This document shows, piece after piece, positions 37,443 to 49,856 of a stretch of 64,000 bases of DNA (position 1 is the stretch's first letter; each line of letters opens with the position of its first letter). The translations under genes were made by a program, and so were the position numbers. The notes under the pieces were generated by a model. That model was not told the origin of the DNA, made no database searches, and saw only the letters and a list, made by a program, of their open reading frames with translations. The stretch spans positions 1,563,666-1,627,665 of the forward strand of contig JH720296.1 of NCBI GenBank assembly GCA_000231825.2. Reading direction: 5' to 3'. The DNA is from Tetrahymena elliotti 4EA. Lineage: Eukaryota > Ciliophora > Oligohymenophorea > Hymenostomatida > Tetrahymenidae.

Positions 37443-40315
37443 ATGTCGACCAAAAATAATAATCCCTTAAATAATAAAAACAACATTAGCAACCAAGCAT
37501 AAGCAGATTCTACATCGAAAAACTAAGCTGTTTAATTAATAAAGTAGGTATAGATTAAGGTAAAATATTACTGATTATTAATATATTTCAGATGATAAAA
37601 CTTTCAAACTAGGAAACTTAATAGTAGAATCTCTCAAGCAAAGCAAGTTAATTGGCTAAACAGAATTAACAAAACAATCTGCAAAATTAGAAAGACTAAA
37701 AACAAAATCAACTTTTGGTAAGAAATTAACTATTACAACTCTTGGTTATATTAAAATTATAATCTATCACATTTTATCTATTATTGAATTAAGCTTTAAG
37801 CAATCTTTTTTTGAAGGTTTTTAATATGTTCTAAATCATAATAAAAAAAGCAAGCTAAGTAAAATGCATAAAAGAATGAAGAGAAAAAAGAAAATCTAAA
37901 GCTCAAATAAGATTAATATTTAGATAATTTATTCAAATAAATAGAAGATGCTAAATCTCTACAGGTAAAATTGGTTTTTATTACTACTTAACTTACATAA
38001 AATAAATATAAAATAAACAATTTTAATGATATTTAGCTATCTCAGGTGAAGGTAGATAAGAAGACAAATAAGATATATACAATGATATAGCATGGAAGAT
38101 TAAACATACTTGTAGCACACTTAATTATTTAGATAATGGTTTTTTATTTTAATTTTGTTAACACAAATCAGGGATAGAACCAAAGGAAATTAAATATTAT
38201 TGAGGATGATATTATTGAAAAGAAAATCATGGATGCATAAAAATTAAAAGACTAACTAAAAAGTTAGTTAAGTCATTTAGATTAAAGACTAGAAAATCTT
38301 TCCAGTTAAAGAATCGATAATCCAAAAAGTTTGTATAGTCATCCAGTATTGAAGTAATATCTAGAAACAGATGAGGAAAGGAAACAATAATAGGCTTCTC
38401 GTTTTGTTAAAAAGATAAAATAGTAGTAGGCACATTTCTCTGTGTAGTTAAAATAAAGACTTGAGGAGATGGAGTACAAAAAGAAAGTCGAAGAAGCTTA
38501 AGCTCAAAGGTTGCTAATTTAATAAAAATAGAATAAAGAAAAGGAAAAAGAAGAACGTATCAAAATGTAAATTAAAGAGATTAAAGAGAGAAAAGATTAA
38601 AGGATTAAATAACTGAATGAATTCGAAGAGATTTACAATAAAAAAATTAAAAAAGATTAATCTAAGAAACCTTTGTATATTAGGTTCACAAGAAAATATA
38701 ATATGAAAGAATAGCTCTTTAAAGAAAAGATGCTGAAAGATATTAAAGAAAAGAGAAAGCAATACCTTTAGTTAGCTAAAATTGATTTCAAAGAGCATGA
38801 AAAAAATTACTTTGAGAATTTATAAAAATTAGAATAAATTAAAAAAGAAAAGCGTGAGAAGCAGCTTTTAGAACTATAAAAAAAGTAGCCAGAACCAAAC
38901 TTAATTTATGACTCATCCAAATTACTTAAAAATGAAATTGTAGATAATTAAATGAGTAAAAAGTTGGAGTCAGAGAGCATTCAAAGAGAAAATGCGTTAA
39001 AAGCAGTCGAAGCCAGAAATAAGTTCAGTAACGCATTAAAGCAGCATCAATAAATTAGTCCTTCTAAATAAAAGCGACTTGAAATGGAAATAATAATAGA
39101 CAAATCCATAAATCCTTAAAAATATATGACTCAAGTCAAAAAAAAGACAGAAAATGATAGGTATTAAGAATATTTAGAAAAAGGAAAACTTGTCAGAAAA
39201 AAATCAGCAGATTTTTCAGTCAAAAAATCAACTTCTACAATGTCTCTTCTAAATGCAAGATCATTTTAAACTCCTTAATTGTAAAATATTTTTGGTTTCT
39301 CTAATTTATTTTAAAAGAATAATTTACAGTTTTACTTTTACCTCTTATTAAAAATCTTTCTAGACAAAGAAATTTAAGTTACTTTTTGAAATAACAAAAT
39401 AATTAAAATAATAAATTATTTGAAAATGTCATTTTTTATTAAAGGGTTTCAAAAAATCTTCTTGTTTCTTAAGATGATGAAATGATCTTTAAGTAACAGT
39501 AAAAGATAGGATTTATAAAGTAAGATCCAGGTAAAGAAAGAGAATTGGGGAAATTATATTTAAAATCAATAAGAGAATCTAGTAAGAAGTATTAAGAGTA
39601 TCTCAACTCAAGAAAGTAGCAAACAGAAAATAGCATAAATGATAAAGTAATGCTTGATATGATAAATGATTCATATTAATAGGAAATGAAAGTACCTATT
39701 TCGCCTATTAATTCAAACTCATCTTAATAGTAAGGATTTAAATCTACTTAAAATTCTAAACTACCTATGATTAGTAATAAGCAGCTGAAAAATAAAGACT
39801 TGGGTAGCAGCTTCAGTCAGTAAAATAATATATCTTAAAATGGGAATATGGCTACATAATTTAGCTAAGACAAATACAATAATACAAATTAAGACACAAA
39901 ATCACACTCAAATTCTGAAAATACTCAAATGAAGACATTTTAAAAAAAGAATTATATGTCTGAAATCAGAGAAAAATACAATTTAAATTAAAGAAAAGAA
40001 AAGTGGGAATAAATTAGTGGTAATAAAAAATCTCTACCTGTCCTTGAGAAAAAAAAGATACTTGAAGATGCATATTACAAATATGATAACGAAATTATGC
40101 TCAAAGAATAAGTAGTACGCTCTCATCGTCCTTAAGAATTATCCTTAAAAGAAGTGGAAGATCGCTAAAATCTTGACGATGCTTACCTAAAATCAATCAA
40201 AGTTAAGTTAGAAATGATGAAACTTACAATAGATAATGATGAGTTTGTCAAGAAAGAAAAAGAAAAAGGAAGATATAGATACTAGAGCTAAGATGAAAAC
40301 TAAAATTATTCATGA
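37443..40315 (+). CDS. coiled-coil protein
   Basis: Exons 37443-37559, 37592-37717, 37851-37964, an optional small exon 38046-38111, 38172-39280 and 39445-40315 join in phase; with the small exon the product is 800 residues, without it 778. From about residue 120 to 420 the protein is a long, highly charged alpha-helix (for example EERIKMQIKEIKERKDQRIK), a classic coiled coil, interrupted by SKKPLYIRFTRKYNMKEQLF. The C-terminal third is Ser/Asn/Gln-rich with another charged helix (KKKILEDAYYKYDNEIMLKE). There is no signal peptide, membrane span or enzymatic motif. Composition suggests a cytoskeletal, basal-body or ciliary structural protein, but I recognise no specific family. Confidence 0.75.
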
Positions 40316-41554
40316 TTAAATTTTAAAAAATAACAAAACCATTTTACTTTCAAAACAAAAAAGTAAATAAATTATTTGACCTTATTAACATAAATAATAT
40401 TAAATAAGTAAATATATTAAAAATATCAATATTCTTTTGGTTTCATTTTTCTTTGTATTTTATAATTATTAATATAAAAATAACAAAGTTTCTTTCATTA
40501 AGATTTAGTGGAAAATTAAAAATCCTTTATCTTATAAAAAATTAAAAATGTTAACATATTCAACAAATAGATAATAGTAGGATAAAACAGAGATAAAATT
40601 ATATGATTTTTATATTAATTTGATTAACAATCTTTATTTTCTTTTCTAATACTAACTGTTTTATGGATTAAAGTAAACTGAGAGATATCTACACATCACA
40701 ATTATTAATTATTAAGAAATAAAATAGATTCAAATGTTTGATGTTATTTATACATGTAAAATATTTATCACTTATTTCGAATAATTAATTGGTAAGTTAA
40801 ATGGAAAAAACAGTAAAATATTCTATAGAGATATCTGGAGATTTGGCTGGCTACTTTAATGTATCAATTTTTCCCTGAATTAAAAATTCTTACACACTTT
40901 TTGCAGTATGCACTGCAGAATTATGATTTATAAAGAAACTAAAGTAAAAACTATGGAAATTTGTAAATTGTTAATCTTTAGATATTTTCATTTATCTTAT
41001 TTGCAAACAAAAAAAGTAATAAAATAGGAGATATTTTTTAATTGAAATATCAGTAAAATTTATTTTATTTAATAAGATTTTATGGATTTAGATTGGCTTT
41101 GAGATAAAAATATTTCAATTTAATAGTTGATCTTTTTCTAAGAATAATGTTAAGTAAGTTTCATAGCATAAATCTTGGATGGCTTAAAATTTGAAATTAA
41201 TTATAATGCAAAAGCAATAATATTACTAAATTTACTTATTTTTTAATCAAATATATAGTACAAAGTATTTGATTATATTATCATGATAATATTTTATAAT
41301 AATGATTTTGGAGTTGTAGACGTTAATACCAGATTCGTAAGATATTGTTTTTTTTTGATTGCTTTTATAAATTGGTTTTAGATTTTTTTAATAATTCCAA
41401 ATTAGTTTGTAATTAAAAATTAATCAAATAGATTATTTTTTGTTAGAATTAAAAATAATCAATTTCCTATTATTTATCAATCAATAATTGTACTGATTAT
41501 CACCATTTAAAATATATTTATTTTTTACTGGTTCAGTAGGTTATTTATCTTTAA
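40316..41554. other. intergenic region
   Basis: A+T-rich gap. The only structure I see is a perfect 18-base palindrome, ATATTATCATGATAATAT, at 41275-41292. No coding frame. Confidence 0.55.
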
Positions 41555-44500
41555 ATGGAAAATGAAATATAAGTTTTGAAGGAATAGCTTCTATAATAGC
41601 AGACATAAATTTAAGAGTTTTATACAAGCTTTAAGTTAAAAGAAGATATTTTAGCTAATCTTACAAAGTAGAATGAAAGATTATCTTAAAACCAAGAAAA
41701 ATTATAGAGACAATTAGATTTATTTGAGGAATTAACTACAGACCAAAAAGGAAAAAAGATTTAATATAGTGTAAAAGCCAATTTAAAAAATGAAATCATG
41801 TAAAATTTAATTGAAGAAATATGCTTTCAGCAAAGTTTTGCCAAATTGGAATCAAAACTTCAAGAAATGAATTTCAATGTTAATCAAAGGGTACAATAAA
41901 TTTAGACAGATTTGTGTAATGTAGAGGTTTTTTGTAACAAAAGTATGTCTAAATTTTAGGAAGCAATAGAGAATATTAATGATTTAGAAAAAAATAAGAA
42001 TGTTAGTAAGGATTTTTTACAAAAATATAACTCTTTGATGAATTTGTTATAGAAATGTGAAATTTAATAAAGTGACGTTAAAAATAAATGTGAGCTTCTT
42101 GAGGCGTAAATGATTAGAAAAGTTGATATAAATGATTTAGGAAAGCTTACTGAGTAAATTAAAGATAGTTTTGTCTCAAATAAATATTTTACAACCTAAT
42201 TAGAAAACATCAAATAGTAACTTTATAATGAGATAAAAAGAAAAACCAATTAGACATAATTTGATCAACATGTTTATTAAATAGAATCTAAACTAGAGTA
42301 TATTAAAAACAATTTAAGAAATTAGCCAAAAAATTAACAAACTACTGTAGTCAAAGTAGTGTAGAATTCCAAATAAAAGAATGAAAAGGAAGAAGTAAAA
42401 GAACAACAGCCTATTGAAATTCTAAAAGAATAAATTTAGATGCAATAAATCATATAAGAAGTTCCAGTTATTAACACTGAAGCAATTAGTGACTTAGAAA
42501 AAAAAATTGAATAATTAAGAAATGATATGAACAAAAATTCAGAAGAGTTTAATGCTCAAATAATTAATTATCAGAGTTAAATTATGAGTGTAAAAACTAA
42601 TTTTGATAACAAATTTAAAAACTCTCAAAACTTAGTACAATCTGCTTAAACATCTGCTAGCGAAGCTATAAAAAGAGGTAGAGAAGTTGAATAATATGTT
42701 CTAGATAATATGTTAACCAAAGATTATATTGCCTAATTCTAAAAGAAAATAACAGATAAAATAGATAATTTTGATAAAGGATATCAAGATACCATAGAGA
42801 AGCTAACTTAAATATCTAACAGAGCAACAGATTCCTTAGGAGATCTTGCAGTAAGATTAAGATTAATTCCAACGAGAGAAGAGCTTATAGAAAGACTTGA
42901 ATTTGTCTAAGCTATATCAACTGATAATTAGCAAATAAAAATGGACATATCTAAAATCTTAGATTTGTTAAAAGAGCATGATGAATTTTTCTTGCTTAAG
43001 GTATTTATAATATTTTCCATAATAAATTATCAAAATCAAGCATTCAATAAATTCTAAATATAAAATATGGAATAAGCTTTTAGTAGAAAACACTGAATAA
43101 ATATAAAGTTACCAAAATAAAGTATTTTGAATAAATTGTAAATATAAAATATTGAATAGACTCTTATTATAAAGCACTTAATAAATTTTTTAAAAAATGG
43201 AATATATTTTAATTATTAAATATCTTATTAATTAAAAATAATAATTTAAAATGTTTTATCAATCATTATGATAAAATATCTGATAGGTTAATAATATTAA
43301 ACTATTAATAAAAAAGAAATAAACTTACAACTTCTTTTTTTGAATATTTATTCCTATCTTAAATTATTATTTTAAAATCTTCTTTTAAATAAAAATAGGC
43401 TAACAAAATAGATTTGAAATTGTTAGAAGATGAGATTGATGTAATTAAAAAGAAATAACCAGATTTTATTATCATGTAATGTGAAAAGGATGTCACTTAA
43501 ATGAAAGATGAAGTCAAGGAATTCCAATAGGAAATTATTGATTTTAGAGCTGAGATTATAAAGATGCTTAATTTTAGTATATTTGAAGAGGGAGAATTAG
43601 AGAGTTATTAGTAAAAATAAAAATAAAAAGTAAACTACAACAATATCCCAAGCAGTAATCACCCTAGTAAATCTTTATCACCAAATTTGACTCTCAACCA
43701 AACTCAAAAATAATTAAATACTTAATCATTGAAATAATAAATCTAGGGACAACAAAACAACAAATTATTCTAAGCTAATTAATAATAAAAGAAAGGTTAA
43801 AATAATTTGAAATAATCAAGTTATACAGAGTCAGCAATTTAAGTGGAAGATCAAGAAACAGGTTTTTTATGTCTTATTAAAAATTAAATTAAATATTTTT
43901 AAATTAGGTAGATATATCTTTCCTTGGGTTGATTAGATAAGAAATGGTATTTTTGATACATATAAGGTATATGATGTGCTTTACACTAAGGCTAATCATT
44001 CATAAGTATAGGAACTTTTTGATAAGAAAGCAAACAAAATGGTTGTTGGTAAATTAATGGATATAGTGAATAACATGAAGAAATAGCTAGTTTATCTTGT
44101 TGTTGGGTAGAATCAGCTTATCAAAACTTTAAGTAACACAAGTGAATAAGCAGGATAATCTCAAGGAACTAAGGAAGAAAATCGCCATAAGAGAGAAATA
44201 GAATTATAAAGTTTATTAAGATAAAATACAAAATTGCTTGTGTGGATATCCTCTTAAGATTTAGGATAAGATTAGTAATTTGTGAAGAAATTAAAGGAGA
44301 AAAATGCTATTACAGTAGATTTTAACATGATGGAATAGATGGTTGAAGAAGTTTTTTAAAGATATTAACAGTTACATAAATTATATGCCAAGAATCCTAA
44401 TATAAAATACACTTAAGAAGAAATTAAGTTATTAGATAATTTTGTTAGAGATATTATGCCAAATAGATAGATAAAACTAGATGATGTCTTTTAAGAAGAT

Positions 44501-45636
44501 AACAATAACCTAGAACAAGAATAAAATGAATTTGATTAAAATGAGTTTGTAAATGAAATGAATTATTCCTAGCACATCAAATCAAATAAAATTTTATAAG
44601 AAAAGTCAAGCACAATATTAGGATTTAGCTAATAATAATCTTAATTGCTGAATGAAAATAAAAATTTTGGTCAAACAGAACTTCTTTAAGTAAAACAAAG
44701 AGAACTAAATAAAGAAGTATCTATTATTCCAACTAATAACAGTGAATTTATCAAATCTCAGCAGCAAGAAGGGTCTTCTGTTACATTTAAAAATAAATGC
44801 AAACTAAAAATAGATACTTCAGATAAAAAAGATAAAATTGATTAATCAGTTCATAAAATTTCAAATACTTATCAATAGGAAGAAAAAGACAACTTATTTT
44901 TACAATCTATACAAAAAGACACATAACTTCTCAAAGATTCCTTGAACACATTGATCACTAAAGATGGTTACACTAAAATTTTGATCTCCCCAGAAGAAGC
45001 AGAATAAATTAAAAAAGATTCAAAGTATCTTAAATCTTCTTCAACTTTTATTTCTAAAAAGGCTTCCACTGTTTCTACAACCAGGTAAAAAAACTAGAAA
45101 ACATTAATTTAATTTTTTAGAATGAATATTTGATTAGAAAATAATGTTTAATTTATTTAATATTTAGGGCTTTTAAAAAGAATTTAGTAAACACTAACTC
45201 ATTTAATACCTATGAAAGCTAAGAATCTATCTAATATATAGATTTACTAATGAGTTAGAATTTAAAATAATAAGAATAAAAGTTTAACAATAATGTAATT
45301 ACATAAAATATCAAAAAAAGAGATGCATATAAAAAGTAAAAATAAAATAAACTAGGAGGTAGATTAAATCAAACTTCAATAATCTCAGGGTAGTTTACAT
45401 TAAACAGCTCTAATTCAGACTTAAATAAAACATTCTCATAAAATTTGACTCAATAATCAGTTGATTTAAGTACAAGTGTCTCTAGAAGGAATAAAAATTA
45501 AAACTCTTTCAACATAAGCAAGAAAGTATCTTCACAAAGTGAAAATGCCTCTCCTAGAGAGGACTTATTTATCAAAACAAACTAAAAATAAAAAAATAAA
45601 AATAATGAAACTACATATGATATTACAGATTTTTGA
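41555..45636 (+). CDS. large coiled-coil protein
   Basis: Four phase-checked exons (41555-43000, 43399-43861, 43908-45084, 45168-45636) give 1184 residues ending in TGA. The first 480 residues are almost continuous charged helix starting at the Met (MENEIQVLKEQLLQQQTQIQ), consistent with a long coiled coil, and contain LGDLAVRLRLIPTREELIER near its end. After a Gln/Asn-rich linker there is a more globular segment (FPWVDQIRNGIFDTYKVYDV, then NMVVG...LVYLVVGQNQL) around residues 640-720. The C-terminus is Ser/Lys/Asn-rich. No catalytic motif or membrane segment is seen and I recognise no family; a structural role is the best guess. The first intron (43001-43398) holds an internal duplication. 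Confidence 0.75.
43041..43190 (+). repeat. imperfect tandem duplication inside an intron, period 84 bp
   Basis: The block starting AATAAATTCTAAATATAAAA at 43046 recurs at 43130 (AATAAATTGTAAATATAAAA) and the similarity runs on for about 60 bases. Both copies lie in the first intron of the coiled-coil gene. Confidence 0.7.
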
Positions 45637-46166
45637 TTTGAAATATTAACAATAAAAAAAGTAAAAATTGTATTAAAAAATTCAAAAAAATGAAACAATT
45701 TATTATATAATAGATAGACTACAAAATATTATTTATGTAATACTGTGGATTCTCATAAATTTAGGACTTCATTAATTAAGAATTATTTTCAAGAAAATAA
45801 TGATTAATGACCATAAATATTTAAAAATTTGTTATAAAAAGTACCTTAATATATGAGAATCTACAGTATGTTGAATATTAATTAGAATTCAATTTAGTTT
45901 GAGTAGTTATTGTTTAATAAACATAACACTATCTAAAATACCTAATTCTTATTTTTATGTTTAATCCATTTAAAACTCCTCAAATATTTGCTGTAATTTA
46001 TAAATTTGTTCTTCTAACAAAGAATTTAATTCTTAGTAAAAACCTATCAGTCTTCTTTGTTAAACACATATCCAATTTTGTAATAAATATTTTTTCTTGT
46101 TTTCCAAGATACTCAATTTTTTGCAATGCATATACAAATTATCCACTTGTACTTATTTCTTATTTT
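45637..46166. other. intergenic region between convergent genes
   Basis: Separates the plus-strand coiled-coil gene from the minus-strand helicase-like relic. It holds the fold-back element at 45741-45868 and nothing else that I can name. Confidence 0.6.
45741..45868. repeat. fold-back element: nested inverted repeats
   Basis: The outer arms TACTGTGGATTCTCATAAAT (45741-45760) and the reverse complement of 45849-45868 agree at 18 of 20 positions. An inner pair around 45770-45810 (CATTAATTAAG...TTATTTTC facing GAAAATAATGATTAATG) forms a second hairpin with a two-base loop. The whole 128-bp unit could fold as one imperfect hairpin. It may be a MITE relic or a transcription-end structure between two convergent genes. 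Confidence 0.7.
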
Positions 46167-48490
46167 TCAACTTTCTAAAATATTAGCTTTCTATATTTTT
46201 AAAGGATTTTTATTATCTTAGTAAATAAGTCCTGCAATTTTCTTTCTTTAAAAATTAAGTTGCTTATCTTTTCTATTTGAGTTTTGTTTTCCCATTTTTA
46301 TAGCCAATACAATCATACCTCTAAATGTCTTTTTATTTTATATTATTGAGATTACCTGAATTTTTTTAATTTTTTTCCTCGAATTCAAAAATTTACATAA
46401 CTTTTTACTCATTAGAAAACTTAACTTCCTCTTAAAGAATTTTTTCTACATAATTTATTGATATTTGATAGTTTTGAGTTCTAAAAAAAATAAGAGCTTT
46501 TAAGTGATGCTCTTTTGTGTTTTCTAAAAATACTTTTAGACGATATTTTTTTTTATTATTAAGAAAATAAATTAAAGTGTTAAAATATCTAAATTTAAAC
46601 TTATTGGGGTATTCTTCATATGTTTAATAGCATTCTTCTATAGAATAATAAGGATAGATTTACAATTTTTGGAATAATTCGTTATAATCTATCATTTATT
46701 CCAAAAATGATGAAAATTCTTCAATAAATAAGTCATCAAATATTAATTCTATGTCTACTCTAATGAGGTAGAGAAGAGTTGTGTATAATACAACATTTTT
46801 TATTTAAAATATTTAAAAGAAGAAGCTTTCTACCCTTATAAGTAATAAATTAGGTCTATTAAGCATTAACTGCATAGATTCTTTTCAATAAAATAGTTTT
46901 CAGCTGCTCCTTTTCTTTAAATAAATATTTATTATGCACAAACATCAAAATACTAAACTTGTGATTCTAAAATATCAATAATGTTGATATTTTAATTAAT
47001 AATATATCTAATAAACTCATTCAAGCCAGACATTACAAAAGATTCTTATTTTTATGAAAATAAATTAATGATGAATTACATTCTAACAATTATTTACCGT
47101 TATTGAAAAAATTTAGTAAAGCATCTGAAAGAAAGCAATCTAAATTCATTTCCTCTCTATTTGAGGATACGAAAGGAGTTAGTTACCGAATTTGCATTAA
47201 AGAATAACAATAAACAAACTCTTCTAAATTTTCAGCAAACAAATCTTCTTTCTTTTGTTTAAGTTCTTCTATCTGTATTTAATCCTCTAAATCTTATTCA
47301 TAATCATCATCGCCATCACTAAAATTATCAAAACTTTAATCTAAAATATTAATAAATTGTTACCTTATAATGAATGTTATTGTTAAATCATAATATTTAA
47401 AAAAAAATAAATTGTTACCTTATTCAATTTTTTTATCTTCTTCATCTTTTGATTCTTCTTCTATATTAAATTATTCTTATTATTTTTATGAAGTTGGTTA
47501 TAGATTTATGGATTATTGAGGCTTAGATTGATTATTTTCTATTTATAAATGTAATTGATTTTCTTATTACTTTTATGGTATTTATGATGATCTTTATTGA
47601 TTGTTTGTTGTTCATTTTTTAATTAATCAATTATTTTTTCAGTAATTTTGTATAATTCTGTAATAAAAAAATGATCTAACTAATTTGATTCTTAATTTGA
47701 AGTAGATTGTTGATTGTTTATTTATTATTAAAAGCAAATGCCATTTTTGATAATTTTTTACTTCAGTTTCTAAAATTCATATTAATTAATACAAAATATT
47801 ATGTTTTAGATAAATAAATTAGTAGCCTCTTCAACTTGATCATTAGTAAGCTAATTTTATTGATTAATTATCTTAATTTATTTAATAAGTAAGAGAATTA
47901 AGATTCCACTCATATCTTTAACTAATTTTCTAAGTAAAAAAATTATATTAAAGTTATTTTTTACTTTCCTCATGATTTCTAGTTATTGAATTATCTTTTA
48001 TTTTATATATCAAGTATTTAGAATAGCCAATTATAAAATCTTTCAGCACTTTAGCCTATTATTACAAAAAGTTTTAATTGATTTTGAAAAAAATACAAAA
48101 TAAATTACTATTCTTTTTTTGCATAGAATTATGACTTTTTATCTATAAACTGCTTTTATATTTTCATCTTAAGTAATAGGAGTAAAAGCAATAAGATCAA
48201 TAACCTAAGAATCCTACTCAAAAAACTCTGATTTTGAGTGTGTAAAGTAGAAGCCATTTATATTATAGTCGTCCCAAATATTTACTTAATTTTCCTCACT
48301 TAACCATATTATTTTCTCCAAAAAATTATTAGTCCTCATATGAATTATTATACTTAATAATAAAGGAAGACAATCTGGTTATTAACTCAATTTATTTGGT
48401 TTCAAAGTCTATGAAGCAAGATGTAAGAGATATTATTTTCATTCCATAGTAAAATTTAAACAGCAAGTACTAGTATTATATATGTAGAAA

Positions 48491-48602
48491 TACGAGTTCT
48501 GGCTCAAAATCCCAAATCCCAAATTACCCTCAACATTTTCTCGACAAGATTTAAAAATACCCTTCGAATTAAAAGTTTTTACGGTTTGAGCCAGACCCTG
48601 TA
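48491..48602. mobile_element. 112-bp Tc1/mariner-like MITE
   Basis: The ends are inverted repeats: TACGAGTTCTGGCTCAAA at 48491-48508 and, on the other strand, TACAGGGTCTGGCTCAAA ending at 48602; 15 of 18 positions match and both ends carry a TA dinucleotide, as expected for TA target-site duplication. It is clearly richer in G+C than its surroundings and has no coding capacity. It interrupts the coding-like part of the helicase relic. The family assignment rests on the TIR shape and TA ends only. Confidence 0.65.
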
Positions 48603-49806
48603 TATTACTATATATAGTATTTCAAAAAATGATTAGAAATCTTTATTAGATTATCCTTAGTAAAAAATAATCTTTTGTAATTCTTCCACTGACTTCAAGA
48701 AAATTTGAATAAATTCTTATTATTCTAGTTTTTTGCTTATTTTTGTTTAAGTTTGGCAATATAACATTTTTCTTTAATCTGCTTTTATTAATTTAAATTA
48801 TAACTGAAATTCTCTTCATATTAAGGAATTTTTTTCATCTTTGAATCAGAAATTTTTCTTATCTTCTTCAGCTATTCAGAAATCAGAACATAGGTGTAAA
48901 TCTCTTCATACTAATTTTTTATTATTTCAAAGTTTTGAATTTAGTTACAGCAAACTTTTAAAACGCTGCTATATATTTATAGATAGTGCTGCTTGAATAC
49001 TTATTATAATTAGTGAGTACCTTATTCTGCATAAAAAATTAAAACTAAACAAAAAGCGATTTGAATAGAATTCCACTTTTCTATTAATAAGCTTATCTGA
49101 TTAGACTAATAAAGAAAAGTGATTTAAGTTTGCTTTAATAGACTCAAATTAGGTAACTTTAAAAATTTCATAATCATTAATAATTTTATCCAAAAAACAA
49201 TTGATTTTTTCACTGTCTATTTTGTTTTAAAATGCATAGTTTGCCAAACAAAATTGTTGAAGTTTTAAATTTTAAAAATATTTCATCAAATGTAATTGAA
49301 TTTCGTATTAATTAAAGCGTCCATGGGTCATAAAAAGCAAGAAAAGCTATTCAGAAGAAATTCTTTCTAATTAATTTATGACTCTTGGTTAATTCTTTAA
49401 TCAGTTCTTAGTAATTTTTTTTGTTTAATCTGGATTAAGCAATAGTTTTCAAAACACTTTCAAATGGCTCAATATATCTTTAATATTAGCTTTATAAAAA
49501 AAGAGAGCATTCTTTAATTTATTCTATCCTTTGTTCATTTGCTTGTATTGCTAACTCATATTCTCCTAGTGTATAATGTATCTAAGAAATAGTTTTGAAT
49601 TCCTCAATCTTTTCAAAGTAAAACAAACTATTATTAAACATTTTCTTTACTTCTCTATAAATCTAAATTTAATTCTCGCAAATTGACCTATTTTTGAGAT
49701 AAATCTGCTTTTCACTTTCAAATTTTTATTTATTCTTTACAAGGACCTTATATGCCTCATCAGCTACTAACTTTGCTTAGCATCTAGTTTTTTAATATAA
49801 AATACA

Positions 49807-49856
49807 TTTCAATAAGAAAATAATTTTAAAATTTCAATAAGAAAATAATTTTAAAT
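49807..49856. repeat. perfect tandem repeat, 2 x 25 bp
   Basis: The 25-base unit starting ATTTCAATAAGAAAATAATT is present twice with no mismatch. It lies in an A+T-rich part of the helicase relic, probably an intron. A perfect repeat points to a recent slippage event. Confidence 0.85.

Noticed and set aside
41275..41292. 18-base perfect palindrome as an operator
   Set aside because: A+T-only arms in very A+T-rich DNA arise often by chance and it is not placed at a promoter I can define.
45957..46178. Plus-strand frame near the 3' end of the helicase relic
   Set aside because: Antisense to its last coding-like exon and to 3' flank.
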